Positions 1-8,077 of a stretch of DNA of 64,000 nucleotides are shown piece by piece; the first letter of the stretch is position 1; every line of letters starts with the position of its first letter. Location of the stretch: contig SCTX01000089.1 of the NCBI GenBank assembly GCA_004298385.1, forward strand, positions 20,736-84,735. The letters are read 5' to 3'. The position numbers were made by a program, and so were the translations under genes. A model generated the notes under the pieces. It made no database searches. It was given only the letters and a program-made list of their open reading frames with translations, and was not told the origin of the DNA. This DNA is from Betaproteobacteria bacterium. GTDB taxonomy: Bacteria; Pseudomonadota; Gammaproteobacteria; Burkholderiales; SG8-39.

Positions 1-998
1 CCGTAATGGTCCGAGCCCTGTACATTGACCGCGTGCGCGAAACCGCGCTGCCACTTGGCGATGTGATAGGCGACGTCGGGCACGAAATAAGTGTGGCTGC
101 CGTCGGATTTCCTCATCACCCGATCCTTGTCGTCACCGTAGTCGGTGGTCCTGAGCCACAGCGCGCCGTCCTGTTCGTAGGTCTTGCCCGAGGCGATGAG
201 CGCGCGCACCGTCGCCTCGACCTTGCCCTCGGTGTAGAGCGAGGATTCGAGGTAATAGTTGTCGAATTTCACGCCGAACGCCTTGAGGTCCTGATCCTGC
301 TCGTGGCGCAGCGCGGCTACGGCGAACCTGCGCACCGCCGCGAGATCGGCGGGGTCGCCGTTCCGGGCGAGATAGCCGGCCGCGATATCGCGTATGTATT
401 CGCCGTGGTAGCCGGATTCGGGGAACGTCACCGCCTCGCCGCCTTGCTCGCGTGCGCGCGCCTGCACCGACAGCGCCAGATTGTCGATCTGCGCGCCGGC
501 GTCGTTGTAATAGAACTCGCGCGTCACCTTCCAGCCCTGCGCTTCGAGCAGGGCCGAGATCGCGTCACCCAGCGCCGCCTGGCGGCCGTGGCCCACGTGC
601 AGCGGGCCGGTGGGGTTGGCGGAAACGAACTCGACCAGGATGGGCCGACTCCGTCCGGCGTCGGCGCGACCGTAACGCGCACCGGCGGCATGCACCATGC
701 CCAGCGCATCCAGCTTGGCGGCCGCTTTCAGGCGCAGATTGATGAAGCCTGGACCGGCAAGTTCCGCCTGGTCCAGCCAGGGTGAGGCGGGCAGGCCGGC
801 GATCAGGGCCTGCGCCAGCTCACGCGGATTGCGCCTGAGCTCGCGCGCAAGCTGCATGGCGACGTTGCACGCCCAGTCGCCGTGCGCAGCCTGCTTCGGA
901 CGCTCCAGCGCGATGATGGACGCCGGATACTGCGGCGCCACGCGCGCCAGCGCCTGCGTCAGCAGACCTACCAGATGGGACTTGATTGCGGCGGACAA
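1..998 (-). CDS. argS: Arginyl-tRNA synthetase, 3' part outside window
   Basis: Class I aminoacyl-tRNA synthetase that charges tRNA-Arg. About 332 codons are visible; the C-terminal part lies beyond the left edge. Read on the minus strand, the protein begins [16 protein letters not shown], then shows the ArgS signature [17 protein letters not shown] with the HVGHG form of the HIGH motif (HVG codons near 597-591) and later [18 protein letters not shown], all in one open frame. No ATG fits the N-terminus; TTG at 998-996 is the best start, because it is in frame and directly precedes the conserved first helix. The gene lies downstream of priA on the same strand, with a 205-bp palindromic element in between. 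Product confidence is high, start confidence moderate. Confidence 0.93.
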   Translation of the reverse strand, partial: MSAAIKSHLVGLLTQALARVAPQYPASIIALERPKQAAHGDWACNVAMQLARELRRNPRELAQALIAGLPASPWLDQAELAGPGFINLRLKAAAKLDALGMVHAAGARYGRADAGRSRPILVEFVSANPTGPLHVGHGRQAALGDAISALLEAQGWKVTREFYYNDAGAQIDNLALSVQARAREQGGEAVTFPESGYHGEYIRDIAAGYLARNGDPADLAAVRRFAVAALRHEQDQDLKAFGVKFDNYYLESSLYTEGKVEATVRALIASGKTYEQDGALWLRTTDYGDDKDRVMRKSDGSHTYFVPDVAYHIAKWQRGFAHAVNVQGSDHY

Positions 999-1102
999 GG
1001 CAGAGGAGCTTGCGGCGAAAAGAGATGCGTATTATAGCTTGGGAAGATCTGATCAAGGCCGCGCGCCGATCAGACCAATTGCGGCGCGGGGGTTCTATAC
1101 AA

Positions 1103-1307
1103 GATCGCCGATCGCGAGCGGATACGCTGTTCATCCGCGCGCGATCGGCGATCCGCGCGGACGGGTCGCCGTCCACGCAAGTTCGATCGGCGCAGTTCGG
1201 TGTACTCCCCTACGTCGAGCGATGTCGCCGGGCGGTCATTGCGCGCTCCGCGCGCCAACCGTGTTTCCCGTACGGATGAAAAGCGCATCCGTACGGGAAA
1301 CACGGTT
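1103..1307 (-). repeat. Composite palindromic element, copy A
   Basis: Fills most of the 360-bp gap between priA and argS. In minus-strand order: hairpin 1 (1307-1257, 22-bp perfect stem, 7-nt loop); hairpin 2 (1255-1241, GCGCGC arms); a variable spacer; hairpin 3 (1174-1159, GGACGG/CCGTCC arms); hairpin 4 (1153-1103, 21-bp stem with one mismatch, 9-nt loop). Copy B at 34688-34893 has the same order, the same 51-nt size for hairpins 1 and 4, and nearly the same total length, although the hairpin 4 stems are different sequences. It follows the priA 3' end, so it could influence transcript ends or stability, but no U-tract is present. It resembles REP/BIME- or MITE-type repeats; function unknown. 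Confidence 0.85.
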
Positions 1308-1358
1308 CTGAATAGACGCAACATCAGCGTGGCCCGATCTAGATCGCCACCCACAAGA

Positions 1359-3539
<2,181 letters not shown>

Positions 3540-3639
3540 GCGTCGCCAAAAGAAAAAAAATCGATTACGGAAGCTACGCGAGCAAGGTCAAGCGATTTAT
3601 CTGAAAACTGCTGCATCACCCTATTACCAAAGGAGAACT

Positions 3640-3850
3640 CAGGTTGTGCACAATTCTTGTGGGTAACTTTGTGAATAAGTTTGCAGCCTTGCTGTAAGCG
3701 TCTTTGCCATAAGGAATTTTTTCTTCTGCTCAAAATTGCAGCGATACGTTTATATGTTTAAAAACATAATGTTACAATGTTTTCATAGAGACACAGTGGC
3801 GGTTGCCAGCAAATACGGGCGAGCGCGCGGCGTTGTGCATAAGTCAAGGT
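3640..3850. other. AT-rich DnaA-box-like cluster (candidate origin or DnaA-binding locus)
   Basis: The priA-hemE gap (3540-3871) holds no gene. It contains four nonamers close to TTATNCACA, all reading on the minus strand: 3653-3645 (TTGTGCACA, within a 10-bp palindrome), 3666-3658 (TTACCCACA), 3678-3670 (TTATTCACA) and 3842-3834 (TTATGCACA). The first three are spaced 12-13 bp apart. Between box three and box four lies an AT-rich tract (about 3710-3785) with short A/T palindromes around TTTAAA, as in a DNA-unwinding element. In some Alphaproteobacteria oriC adjoins hemE, and Betaproteobacterial oriC usually adjoins dnaA, so this is a candidate only. A DnaA-titration site or DnaA-regulated promoter is the alternative. 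Confidence 0.4.
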
Positions 3851-3871
3851 TTGCGCAAGCAGCGGAAATCC

Positions 3872-4960
3872 TTAGCTGGCGCGGGTGTCGGCCTTGTTGC
3901 CGTGATAGCGCGGGCTCGTTCGATGGACGCAATCGACCAGAATCTTGACGTTTTCAGGCGGGGTGAATTGGGAAATGCCATGGCCGAGATTGAATACGTG
4001 GCCGCTGCCGTGGCCGAAGGAGGCCAGGATTTTTTCCGTTTCGCGCTCCACCACTTCTGCGGGGGAATACAAGACGGCGGGGTCAAGGTTACCCTGCAGC
4101 GCAACACGATTGCCGATGCGCGCTCGCGCCTTGCCGATGTCCACGCTCCAATCGAGGCCCACACCATCGCAGCCGATGCCGGCGATGTCCTCCAGCCAGT
4201 TGCCGCAGCCCTTGGTGAACACGATAGCCGGAATGCGCGCGCCGGCATGCTCACGTTTGAGGCCGGCGATGATGCGCTGCAAATAGGCGAGAGAGAACTC
4301 GCGGTAGGCCGCATGCGACAGGCTTCCGCCCCAGGTATCGAAGATCATCACCGCCTGCGCGCCGGCTTCGATCTGTGCGTTGAGGTAGACCGTCACCGCC
4401 TGCGCGGTGACGTCTAGGATGTGGTGTAGCAGATCGGGCCGCGTGTAGAGCATGGTCTTGATGGTGCGGAAATCGTCGCTTGCGCCGCCCTCGACCATAT
4501 AACAGGCGAGCGTGTACGGGCTGCCGGCGAAGCCGATCAGCGGCACGCTGCCGGCGAGCGCGCGCCGGATTTCGCCGACCGCGTCGATCACATAGCGCAA
4601 TTCAACGCCCGGGTCGGGCACGGCCAGGTCACGGATTTCCCACTCTTCGCGCAGCGGCCGTTCGAATTTCGGTCCTTCGCCTTCGGCGAAGTACAGTCCC
4701 AGGCCCATGGCATCGGGAATCGTAAGGATGTCGGAGAACAGGATGGCGGCGTCGAGCTCGAACCGCGCCAGCGGCTGCAGCGTGACCTCGGTGGCATAGC
4801 CCGGGTTCTTGCACAGGCCGAGAAAGCTGCCGGCGCGGCTGCGCGTCTGGTTGTATTCCGGCAGATAGCGGCCGGCTTGGCGCATCAGCCATACCGGCGT
4901 GTATTCGGTGGGCTGGCGCAAGAGCGCGCGGATCAGCGTGTCGTTTTTCAGTCGGGTCAT
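3872..4960 (-). CDS. hemE: Uroporphyrinogen-III decarboxylase
   Basis: HemE, 362 aa, full length. Removes four carboxyl groups from uroporphyrinogen III to give coproporphyrinogen III in cytosolic heme synthesis. The first family signature is seen as [15 protein letters not shown] (about residues 22-36), including the Arg residues that bind the substrate carboxylates; the second as [28 protein letters not shown] carries the conserved catalytic Asp. The ATG at 4960 is one base downstream of the EVE-domain gene stop, so the two genes are probably co-transcribed. Ends NKADTRAS. Confidence 0.97.
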   Translation of the reverse strand: MTRLKNDTLIRALLRQPTEYTPVWLMRQAGRYLPEYNQTRSRAGSFLGLCKNPGYATEVTLQPLARFELDAAILFSDILTIPDAMGLGLYFAEGEGPKFERPLREEWEIRDLAVPDPGVELRYVIDAVGEIRRALAGSVPLIGFAGSPYTLACYMVEGGASDDFRTIKTMLYTRPDLLHHILDVTAQAVTVYLNAQIEAGAQAVMIFDTWGGSLSHAAYREFSLAYLQRIIAGLKREHAGARIPAIVFTKGCGNWLEDIAGIGCDGVGLDWSVDIGKARARIGNRVALQGNLDPAVLYSPAEVVERETEKILASFGHGSGHVFNLGHGISQFTPPENVKILVDCVHRTSPRYHGNKADTRAS

Positions 4961-4961
4961 G

Positions 4962-5423
4962 CTATTTCAGCAGTTTGGTGGTGATGAACTTCCATTCGTC
5001 CGGGTCGACCGGCGTGATGGACAGGCGGTTGCCGCGCGCGAGCAGGCGCATGCCCGCCAGCGCTGTTTGCTGGCGCAGTTCGGTCAGGCCGAGGAGCCGG
5101 GTTTTTTTCACGAACTTCACTTCCACGTTCACCCAGCGCGGCTTGTCGCGCGTGGCCTTGGCGTCGTAATACTTGCTCGTGCGGTCGAACTGGGTCTCGT
5201 CCGGATAGGCATTGGCGCAGACTTCCGCCAATCCGGCGATTCCCGGCTCGGCGCAACTCGAATGATAGAACAGCACTTGGTCGCCGATTTGCATCCGGTC
5301 GCGCATGAAATTGCGCGCCTGGTAGTTGCGCACGCCAAACCAGGCGGCGCGGCGCCGCGGCGCGCGCGCAAGGTCGTCGATGCTCAACTCGTCGGGCTCG
5401 GACTTCATCAGCCAGTAGCGCAT
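4962..5423 (-). CDS. EVE-domain protein (THYN1-like)
   Basis: About 153 aa, a single EVE domain. The PUA-like EVE fold binds modified bases in nucleic acids; the substrate in bacteria is unsettled. Typical features: start [45 protein letters not shown], and the C-terminal [12 protein letters not shown]. An upstream in-frame ATG at 5444 would add seven residues, but those codons belong to the inserted element and family members begin at [10 protein letters not shown], so 5423 is chosen. The first 20 bp of this gene (5404-5423) are one of two direct repeats bounding an integrative element; the native upstream region now lies 1.3 kb away beside ssrS. The gene may therefore depend on a promoter supplied by the element. 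Confidence 0.9.
   Translation of the reverse strand: MRYWLMKSEPDELSIDDLARAPRRRAAWFGVRNYQARNFMRDRMQIGDQVLFYHSSCAEPGIAGLAEVCANAYPDETQFDRTSKYYDAKATRDKPRWVNVEVKFVKKTRLLGLTELRQQTALAGMRLLARGNRLSITPVDPDEWKFITTKLLK
5404..5423. repeat. Left attachment-site repeat of mini integrative element
   Basis: Twenty bases (ttcatcagccagtagcgcat) identical to 6727-6746. They encode the first codons of the EVE gene (MRYWLMK on the minus strand). The same N-terminal peptide is readable at the right-hand copy, next to what looks like the original upstream sequence. This is what site-specific integration into the 5' end of a gene leaves behind. Confidence 0.8.
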
Positions 5424-5485
5424 CAACGCTCCGACGATGTCCAATGAAATGCGGAAACATGTTTATTATTATCATATTGTGAATA

Positions 5486-5504
5486 GACAGGAATTTTTCC
5501 TGTC
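5486..5504. repeat. Short inverted repeat at left end of element
   Basis: Perfect 8-bp inverted repeat GACAGGAA/TTCCTGTC with a 3-nt T loop, about 60 bp inside the left attachment repeat. It may be an integrase or regulator site, or a weak terminator for leftward transcription into the EVE gene; the sequence does not decide. Confidence 0.5.
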
Positions 5505-5512
5505 CGCGGAAA

Positions 5513-5565
5513 TCCCACCCAATCCAGGGATACTTTGTGTAAAGTCCCACCCAGAATCCCACCCA
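5513..5565. repeat. Three direct TCCCACCCA repeats (integrase arm-site candidates)
   Basis: Identical nonamers at 5513-5521, 5545-5553 and 5557-5565, just upstream of an integrase fragment whose only remaining part is the arm-type DNA-binding domain. Short direct repeats between attL and int are what P4-type integrases bind with that domain. Assignment by position and repetition. Confidence 0.55.
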
Positions 5566-5603
5566 AAATCCGGCCCAGGAGTGATGTATAGAAGGAGTAG
5601 CGC

Positions 5604-5867
5604 ATGGGTAAATTAGCCGCGGTGACGTGTGAAAATTCAAAGCCAAACGATGCGGGCGACCGCCTCCTGGGGGAGGGCGACGGACTATTCCTTCGCATCC
5701 GTCCGAATGGCGCCGAGACCCGGATTGTCGAATATGAGTTCAAGGGAGAACGACGAAAATTCACCGTCGGATTATACGTCCGCACCGGCGCTACCGGCGC
5801 GAGTATCGGGGAACGGCTGTCGGCGCGCCCAATGTTAAGGGATGAAGTAACGGAAAGTGAGTCCTAA
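5604..5867 (+). pseudogene. Tyrosine integrase remnant (arm-binding domain only)
   Basis: An 87-codon frame from ATG 5604, with an AGAAGGAG ribosome-binding site upstream. It resembles the N-terminal DUF4102-type arm DNA-binding domain of P4-family integrases: MGKLAAVTCENSKPNDAG, then LGEGDGLFLRIRPNG and YEFKGERRKFTVGLY match the usual KLTA..V.NAKP / DGGGLYL.V.P.G / YRF.GKRK...LG.YP pattern. After about residue 65 the similarity stops; the core-binding and catalytic (R-H-R-Y) domains are missing. It is the left-hand gene of the element bounded by the 20-bp repeats. Confidence 0.7.
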
Positions 5868-5965
5868 GTTCTCGATGACGCCTGGGCTGAGCGTTCCTTA
5901 CATGGCAATGGGGCGGTTTCAGTGAATGAGTTGACTTGTGACGCGCTACACGCTACAGTAAAAAC

Positions 5966-6244
5966 ATGATAGTCAGTTTCAGGCACCGGGGGCTTAAAGG
6001 GTTTTTCGAGGAGGACGATCCCCGGAGGCTGCCGCCGGACATGGTGGACCGGATCAGGGACATTCTGGCACGGTTGCACCAAGCGGAGGTGATTGAGGAT
6101 ATGAAAGTCCATTCCTACAGGCTTCATCCGTTGAAAGGAAACCGGAAAGGAGAGTGGGGCGTAACGGTGAGGGCAAACTGGCGCATTACCTTTCGGTTTG
6201 AGGATGGGTATGCGCTGGAGGTGAATTTAGAGGACTACCATTGA
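5966..6244 (+). CDS. higB: HigB/RelE-type toxin
   Basis: 92 aa, matching plasmid-maintenance killer proteins of the RelE/HigB superfamily, ribosome-dependent mRNA interferases. Recognisable stretches: MIVSFRHRGLKGFFEEDD, RLHPLKGNRKGEWGVTV, and the end RITFRFEDGYALEVNLEDYH, which is nearly invariant in this family. The antitoxin follows 13 bp downstream, the toxin-first order typical of higBA. The AT-richer sequence GCGCTACACGCTACAGTA just upstream of the start would be the place for an autoregulatory operator. Intact. Confidence 0.9.
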   Translation: MIVSFRHRGLKGFFEEDDPRRLPPDMVDRIRDILARLHQAEVIEDMKVHSYRLHPLKGNRKGEWGVTVRANWRITFRFEDGYALEVNLEDYH

Positions 6245-6257
6245 ACAGGAGAGCGCT

Positions 6258-6563
6258 ATGAAGGGTTTGAAAATGAAGAATCCACCCCATCCGGGATTTT
6301 CGGTGCGCGTGGCCTGTCTGGAGCCGCATGGGTTGAGTGTGACCGAAGGGGCGAAGGTTCTTGGTGTGTCGCGGTCTGCGTTGAGTCATCTGGTGAACGA
6401 GAGCGCAGACCTGTCGTGGGATATGGCTATTCGCCTGGCGAAGGCATTTGGCGGTACGCCGGAGGGATGGATGCGCTTGCAGTTTCAGTACGATGCGGAC
6501 CAGGTGGAAGAACGGTCCAAAAAAATCAAAGTGAAGACTTTTGCGGAAGCGGTTCATGCGTGA
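6258..6563 (+). CDS. higA: HigA-type antitoxin, HTH (XRE/Cro)
   Basis: 101 aa. A helix-turn-helix antitoxin that neutralises the preceding HigB-like toxin and should repress the operon. The HTH spans about residues 25-60: LSVTEGAKVLGVSRSALSHL followed by DMAIRLAKAFGGTPEGWMRL, the standard HigA pattern. A second possible start is Met6 (6273, MKNPPHPGF); the upstream ATG is preceded by GAACAGGAGAG and is preferred. Complete and paired with an intact toxin. Confidence 0.9.
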   Translation: MKGLKMKNPPHPGFSVRVACLEPHGLSVTEGAKVLGVSRSALSHLVNESADLSWDMAIRLAKAFGGTPEGWMRLQFQYDADQVEERSKKIKVKTFAEAVHA

Positions 6564-6586
6564 GGAGTGGAAGGAAGTAAAACACT

Positions 6587-6721
6587 ATGAAGAAGAAAAT
6601 TCCGGCGTTTAAGACCGATGCGGAAGCGGAGCGGTTCGTCGATGCGGCTGATCTGTCTTATTGTATGAAATCGCGGAAAACTAATACTGGCGCTGGTTTC
6701 CGGCGCATCGCTGCGTTTTAG
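6587..6721 (+). pseudogene. Truncated BrnA/CopG-like antitoxin N-terminus
   Basis: 44 codons from ATG 6587. The first 23 residues (MKKKIPAFKTDAEAERFVDA and on) match the N-terminus of CopG/BrnA-type antitoxins that begin MKKKIP.F.SDEEAE.FV. Similarity ends abruptly at about 6658, and the rest runs into the right attachment repeat. The element therefore once carried a second TA antitoxin that was cut at the junction. No toxin partner remains. Confidence 0.5.
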
Positions 6722-6726
6722 CGGAT

Positions 6727-6746
6727 TTCATCAGCCAGTAGCGCAT
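6727..6746. repeat. Right attachment-site repeat of mini integrative element
   Basis: Identical to 5404-5423. On the minus strand, the codons for MRYWLMKS are preceded by GTCGAGTTCCTCGCA, probably the original leader of the EVE gene. The 6S RNA terminator begins only 22 bp beyond it. Confidence 0.8.
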
Positions 6747-6768
6747 TGCGAGGAACTCGACAAACAAA

Positions 6769-6793
6769 AATCGCAGACACTGGGTCTGCGATT
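6769..6793 (-). terminator. Rho-independent terminator of ssrS
   Basis: Read on the minus strand: AATCGCAGAC, a 5-nt loop CCAGT, GTCTGCGATT, then TTTGTTTG. A perfect 10-bp stem followed by a T-rich tract. It sits just after the closing stem of the 6S RNA, so it should end that transcript before the element junction. Confidence 0.8.
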
Positions 6794-6807
6794 GGTGAGG
6801 TATCGGA

Positions 6808-6998
6808 TTCCCCGCAAATGCCGTCAGGCCCGCATCCTCTGAACCTGCAGTCCAGAGTGGTCGCGTTCCGGCCGCCGTAGGTACATCCGCAATCGCGCGA
6901 GGCGAAGGGACGCGCACAAAAGCGGCGCTAGGGTCCGCAACCTCAGCACATATATTGGTTCAAGGAATATATGGCCTAAACGAGCATCGCAGGGAAAC
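6808..6998 (-). ncRNA. ssrS: 6S RNA (RNA polymerase regulator)
   Basis: About 190 nt downstream of zapA, the classic 6S location in Beta- and Gammaproteobacteria. On the minus strand the 5' part reads TTTCCCTGCGATGCTCG and the 3' part GGCATTTGCGGGG; these pair to form the closing stem. The block CCTTGAACC characteristic of 6S is present at about 6966-6958. A strong terminator follows at 6793-6769. 6S RNA mimics an open promoter and sequesters sigma-70 RNA polymerase in stationary phase. The 5' end is approximate; it may be processed from a zapB-zapA read-through transcript. Confidence 0.85.
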
Positions 6999-7028
6999 AT
7001 TTCGCGGTCTGGCCCGCCCGGACGCGAT

Positions 7029-7340
7029 CTAGAACAGGGAATCCTGCTGCGACAACGCCTGATCGAGCTTCGACTGCGCTGAATTCATTCTACGCTTTAA
7101 TTCTGCCATGTCAAAGCCATTGCCGATCTTGATCGAGAGCAGTTCGTTGGCGATATTCAGCGCGGCCATGACGGCGATGCGCTCGGTCCCCGCGACCTTG
7201 CTCGCTGCCTTGATTTCGGTCATTTTCTTGTCGACATAGGCGACTGCCGCGAGCAGCGCCTCGCGCTCCTCGTCGGCGCAGGTGACCCGATAATTGCGTC
7301 CCATGATGCTGACATCGAGGGCTTTGGCTTTTTCGCTCAT
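7029..7340 (-). CDS. zapA: Cell division protein ZapA
   Basis: 103 aa. ZapA bundles FtsZ protofilaments at the septum. MSEKAKALDVSIMGRNYRV is the FtsZ-interacting head; the remainder (from DKKMTEIK, then NIANELLSIK) is the long coiled-coil helix. A longer in-frame read to 7475 exists, but ATG 7340 overlaps the upstream zapB-like stop by 4 bp (ATGA) and matches family N-termini. 6S RNA lies immediately downstream. Confidence 0.92.
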   Translation of the reverse strand: MSEKAKALDVSIMGRNYRVTCADEEREALLAAVAYVDKKMTEIKAASKVAGTERIAVMAALNIANELLSIKIGNGFDMAELKRRMNSAQSKLDQALSQQDSLF

Positions 7341-7534
7341 TCCGGGATCCGCCGCAGCAGCGCTTCGAGACGGGTCTTGGCGCCATCGACCTTGTCTTCC
7401 AGGCGCTTGACATCGTTTTGCGCGGATACCAACTGCAGCCTCAGTTCCTTGTTTTCGCTTTTTAGGCGCTGGCACAGTTCCAGGAACTGGTCGATTTTGC
7501 CGTCGAGCGCGTCGAATTCCGCATTCATCGCCAC
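7337..7534 (-). CDS. zapB: Small coiled-coil protein, ZapB-like (TIGR02449 type)
   Basis: 65 aa, almost entirely heptad-patterned: FDALDGKIDQFLELCQRL then ENKELRLQLVSAQNDV. Small coiled-coil proteins of this kind precede zapA in many Betaproteobacteria and are annotated as ZapB-like or TIGR02449; ZapB links ZapA to the Z-ring and to MatP. The stop overlaps the zapA start (ATGA), supporting a joint role. Start ATG 7534; Met3 is an alternative. The exact E. coli-type ZapB role is inferred. Confidence 0.8.
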   Translation of the reverse strand: MAMNAEFDALDGKIDQFLELCQRLKSENKELRLQLVSAQNDVKRLEDKVDGAKTRLEALLRRIPE

Positions 7535-7771
7535 ACTATAGTTTTAAAAATCGTGACAAGTCAAGTAATAACACGCAACTCTCAATGCTCTTTCCATGAT
7601 GAATAAGCCGCCCTATTTGATTGACCCGGCGCACGATTTCGAGGCCGCCGATTTCTTGCCGGACTGCGCCCGAAGGCGCGCCAGACCGGGCCCTTTTCCG
7701 CATGTTCTCGCACCTCCGCGGCCGAAAATTTTTTATTTATCGGCGATACTGTGTAAAATCGCTGCACTCGT

Positions 7772-7960
7772 TCGAGGTGTCCGCCGGCGATTCCTGCCGG
7801 CGGGTGAAACGGGAAACAGGTACAGCGTGTAGCTACGCTCAAGCCTGTGCTGCCCCCGCAACGGTAGGTGAGCGCGGGTTTGTCACGATGCCACTGTAAG
7901 CAAACGCTTACGGGAAGGCGACAAATCCAATCCCACAAGCCCGGAGACCGGCCTTGCGCG
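7772..7960 (+). promoter_or_regulatory. Cobalamin (AdoCbl) riboswitch upstream of btuB
   Basis: All hallmark blocks appear in order: GAGGTG at about 7774, GGGAAACAGG near 7811, the B12 box GCTGCCCCCGCAACGGTA at 7849-7866, CCACTG near 7891, GGGAAGG near 7912, and AGCCCGGAGACCGGCC at 7938-7953. It lies in the 543-bp zapB-btuB gap; the 118 nt between aptamer and btuB are the expression platform. Binding of adenosylcobalamin should lower expression of the B12 uptake operon. A TGTGTAAAATCG stretch at about 7750 could be part of the promoter. Confidence 0.95.
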
Positions 7961-8077
7961 ACAAGTGGAAACACTGCGGGGATGCGGTGCGCCGGTTGCG
8001 CTTTCGATTTCCCCCTGCGTTTCCTTCGTTGTTTCAATTGTGCAGCCTGCGGGGACGCCGGCTGTTGGGGGAAAATC

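Larger units (their letters stand above)
5424..6726. mobile_element. Decayed 1.3-kb integrative element carrying higBA
   Basis: Bounded by 20-bp direct repeats at 5404-5423 and 6727-6746. Contents: three copies of TCCCACCCA (arm-type candidates), an integrase N-terminal remnant (5604-5867), an intact RelE/HigB-type toxin with an HTH antitoxin, and a truncated antitoxin-like frame at the right end. The catalytic integrase domain is absent, so it cannot mobilise itself. Base composition is less GC-rich than the flanking genes. Retention of the TA pair, which selects against loss, would explain why the remnant persists (inference). Confidence 0.75.

Noticed and set aside
6..785. Long plus-strand open frame at the left end
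   Set aside because: It is antisense to argS. The minus-strand frame carries the ArgS HVGHG signature continuously, so the plus-strand frame is a GC-rich shadow.
7868..8077. Possible N-terminal extension of btuB
   Set aside because: The codons lie in the cobalamin riboswitch; the signal peptide begins at 8078.
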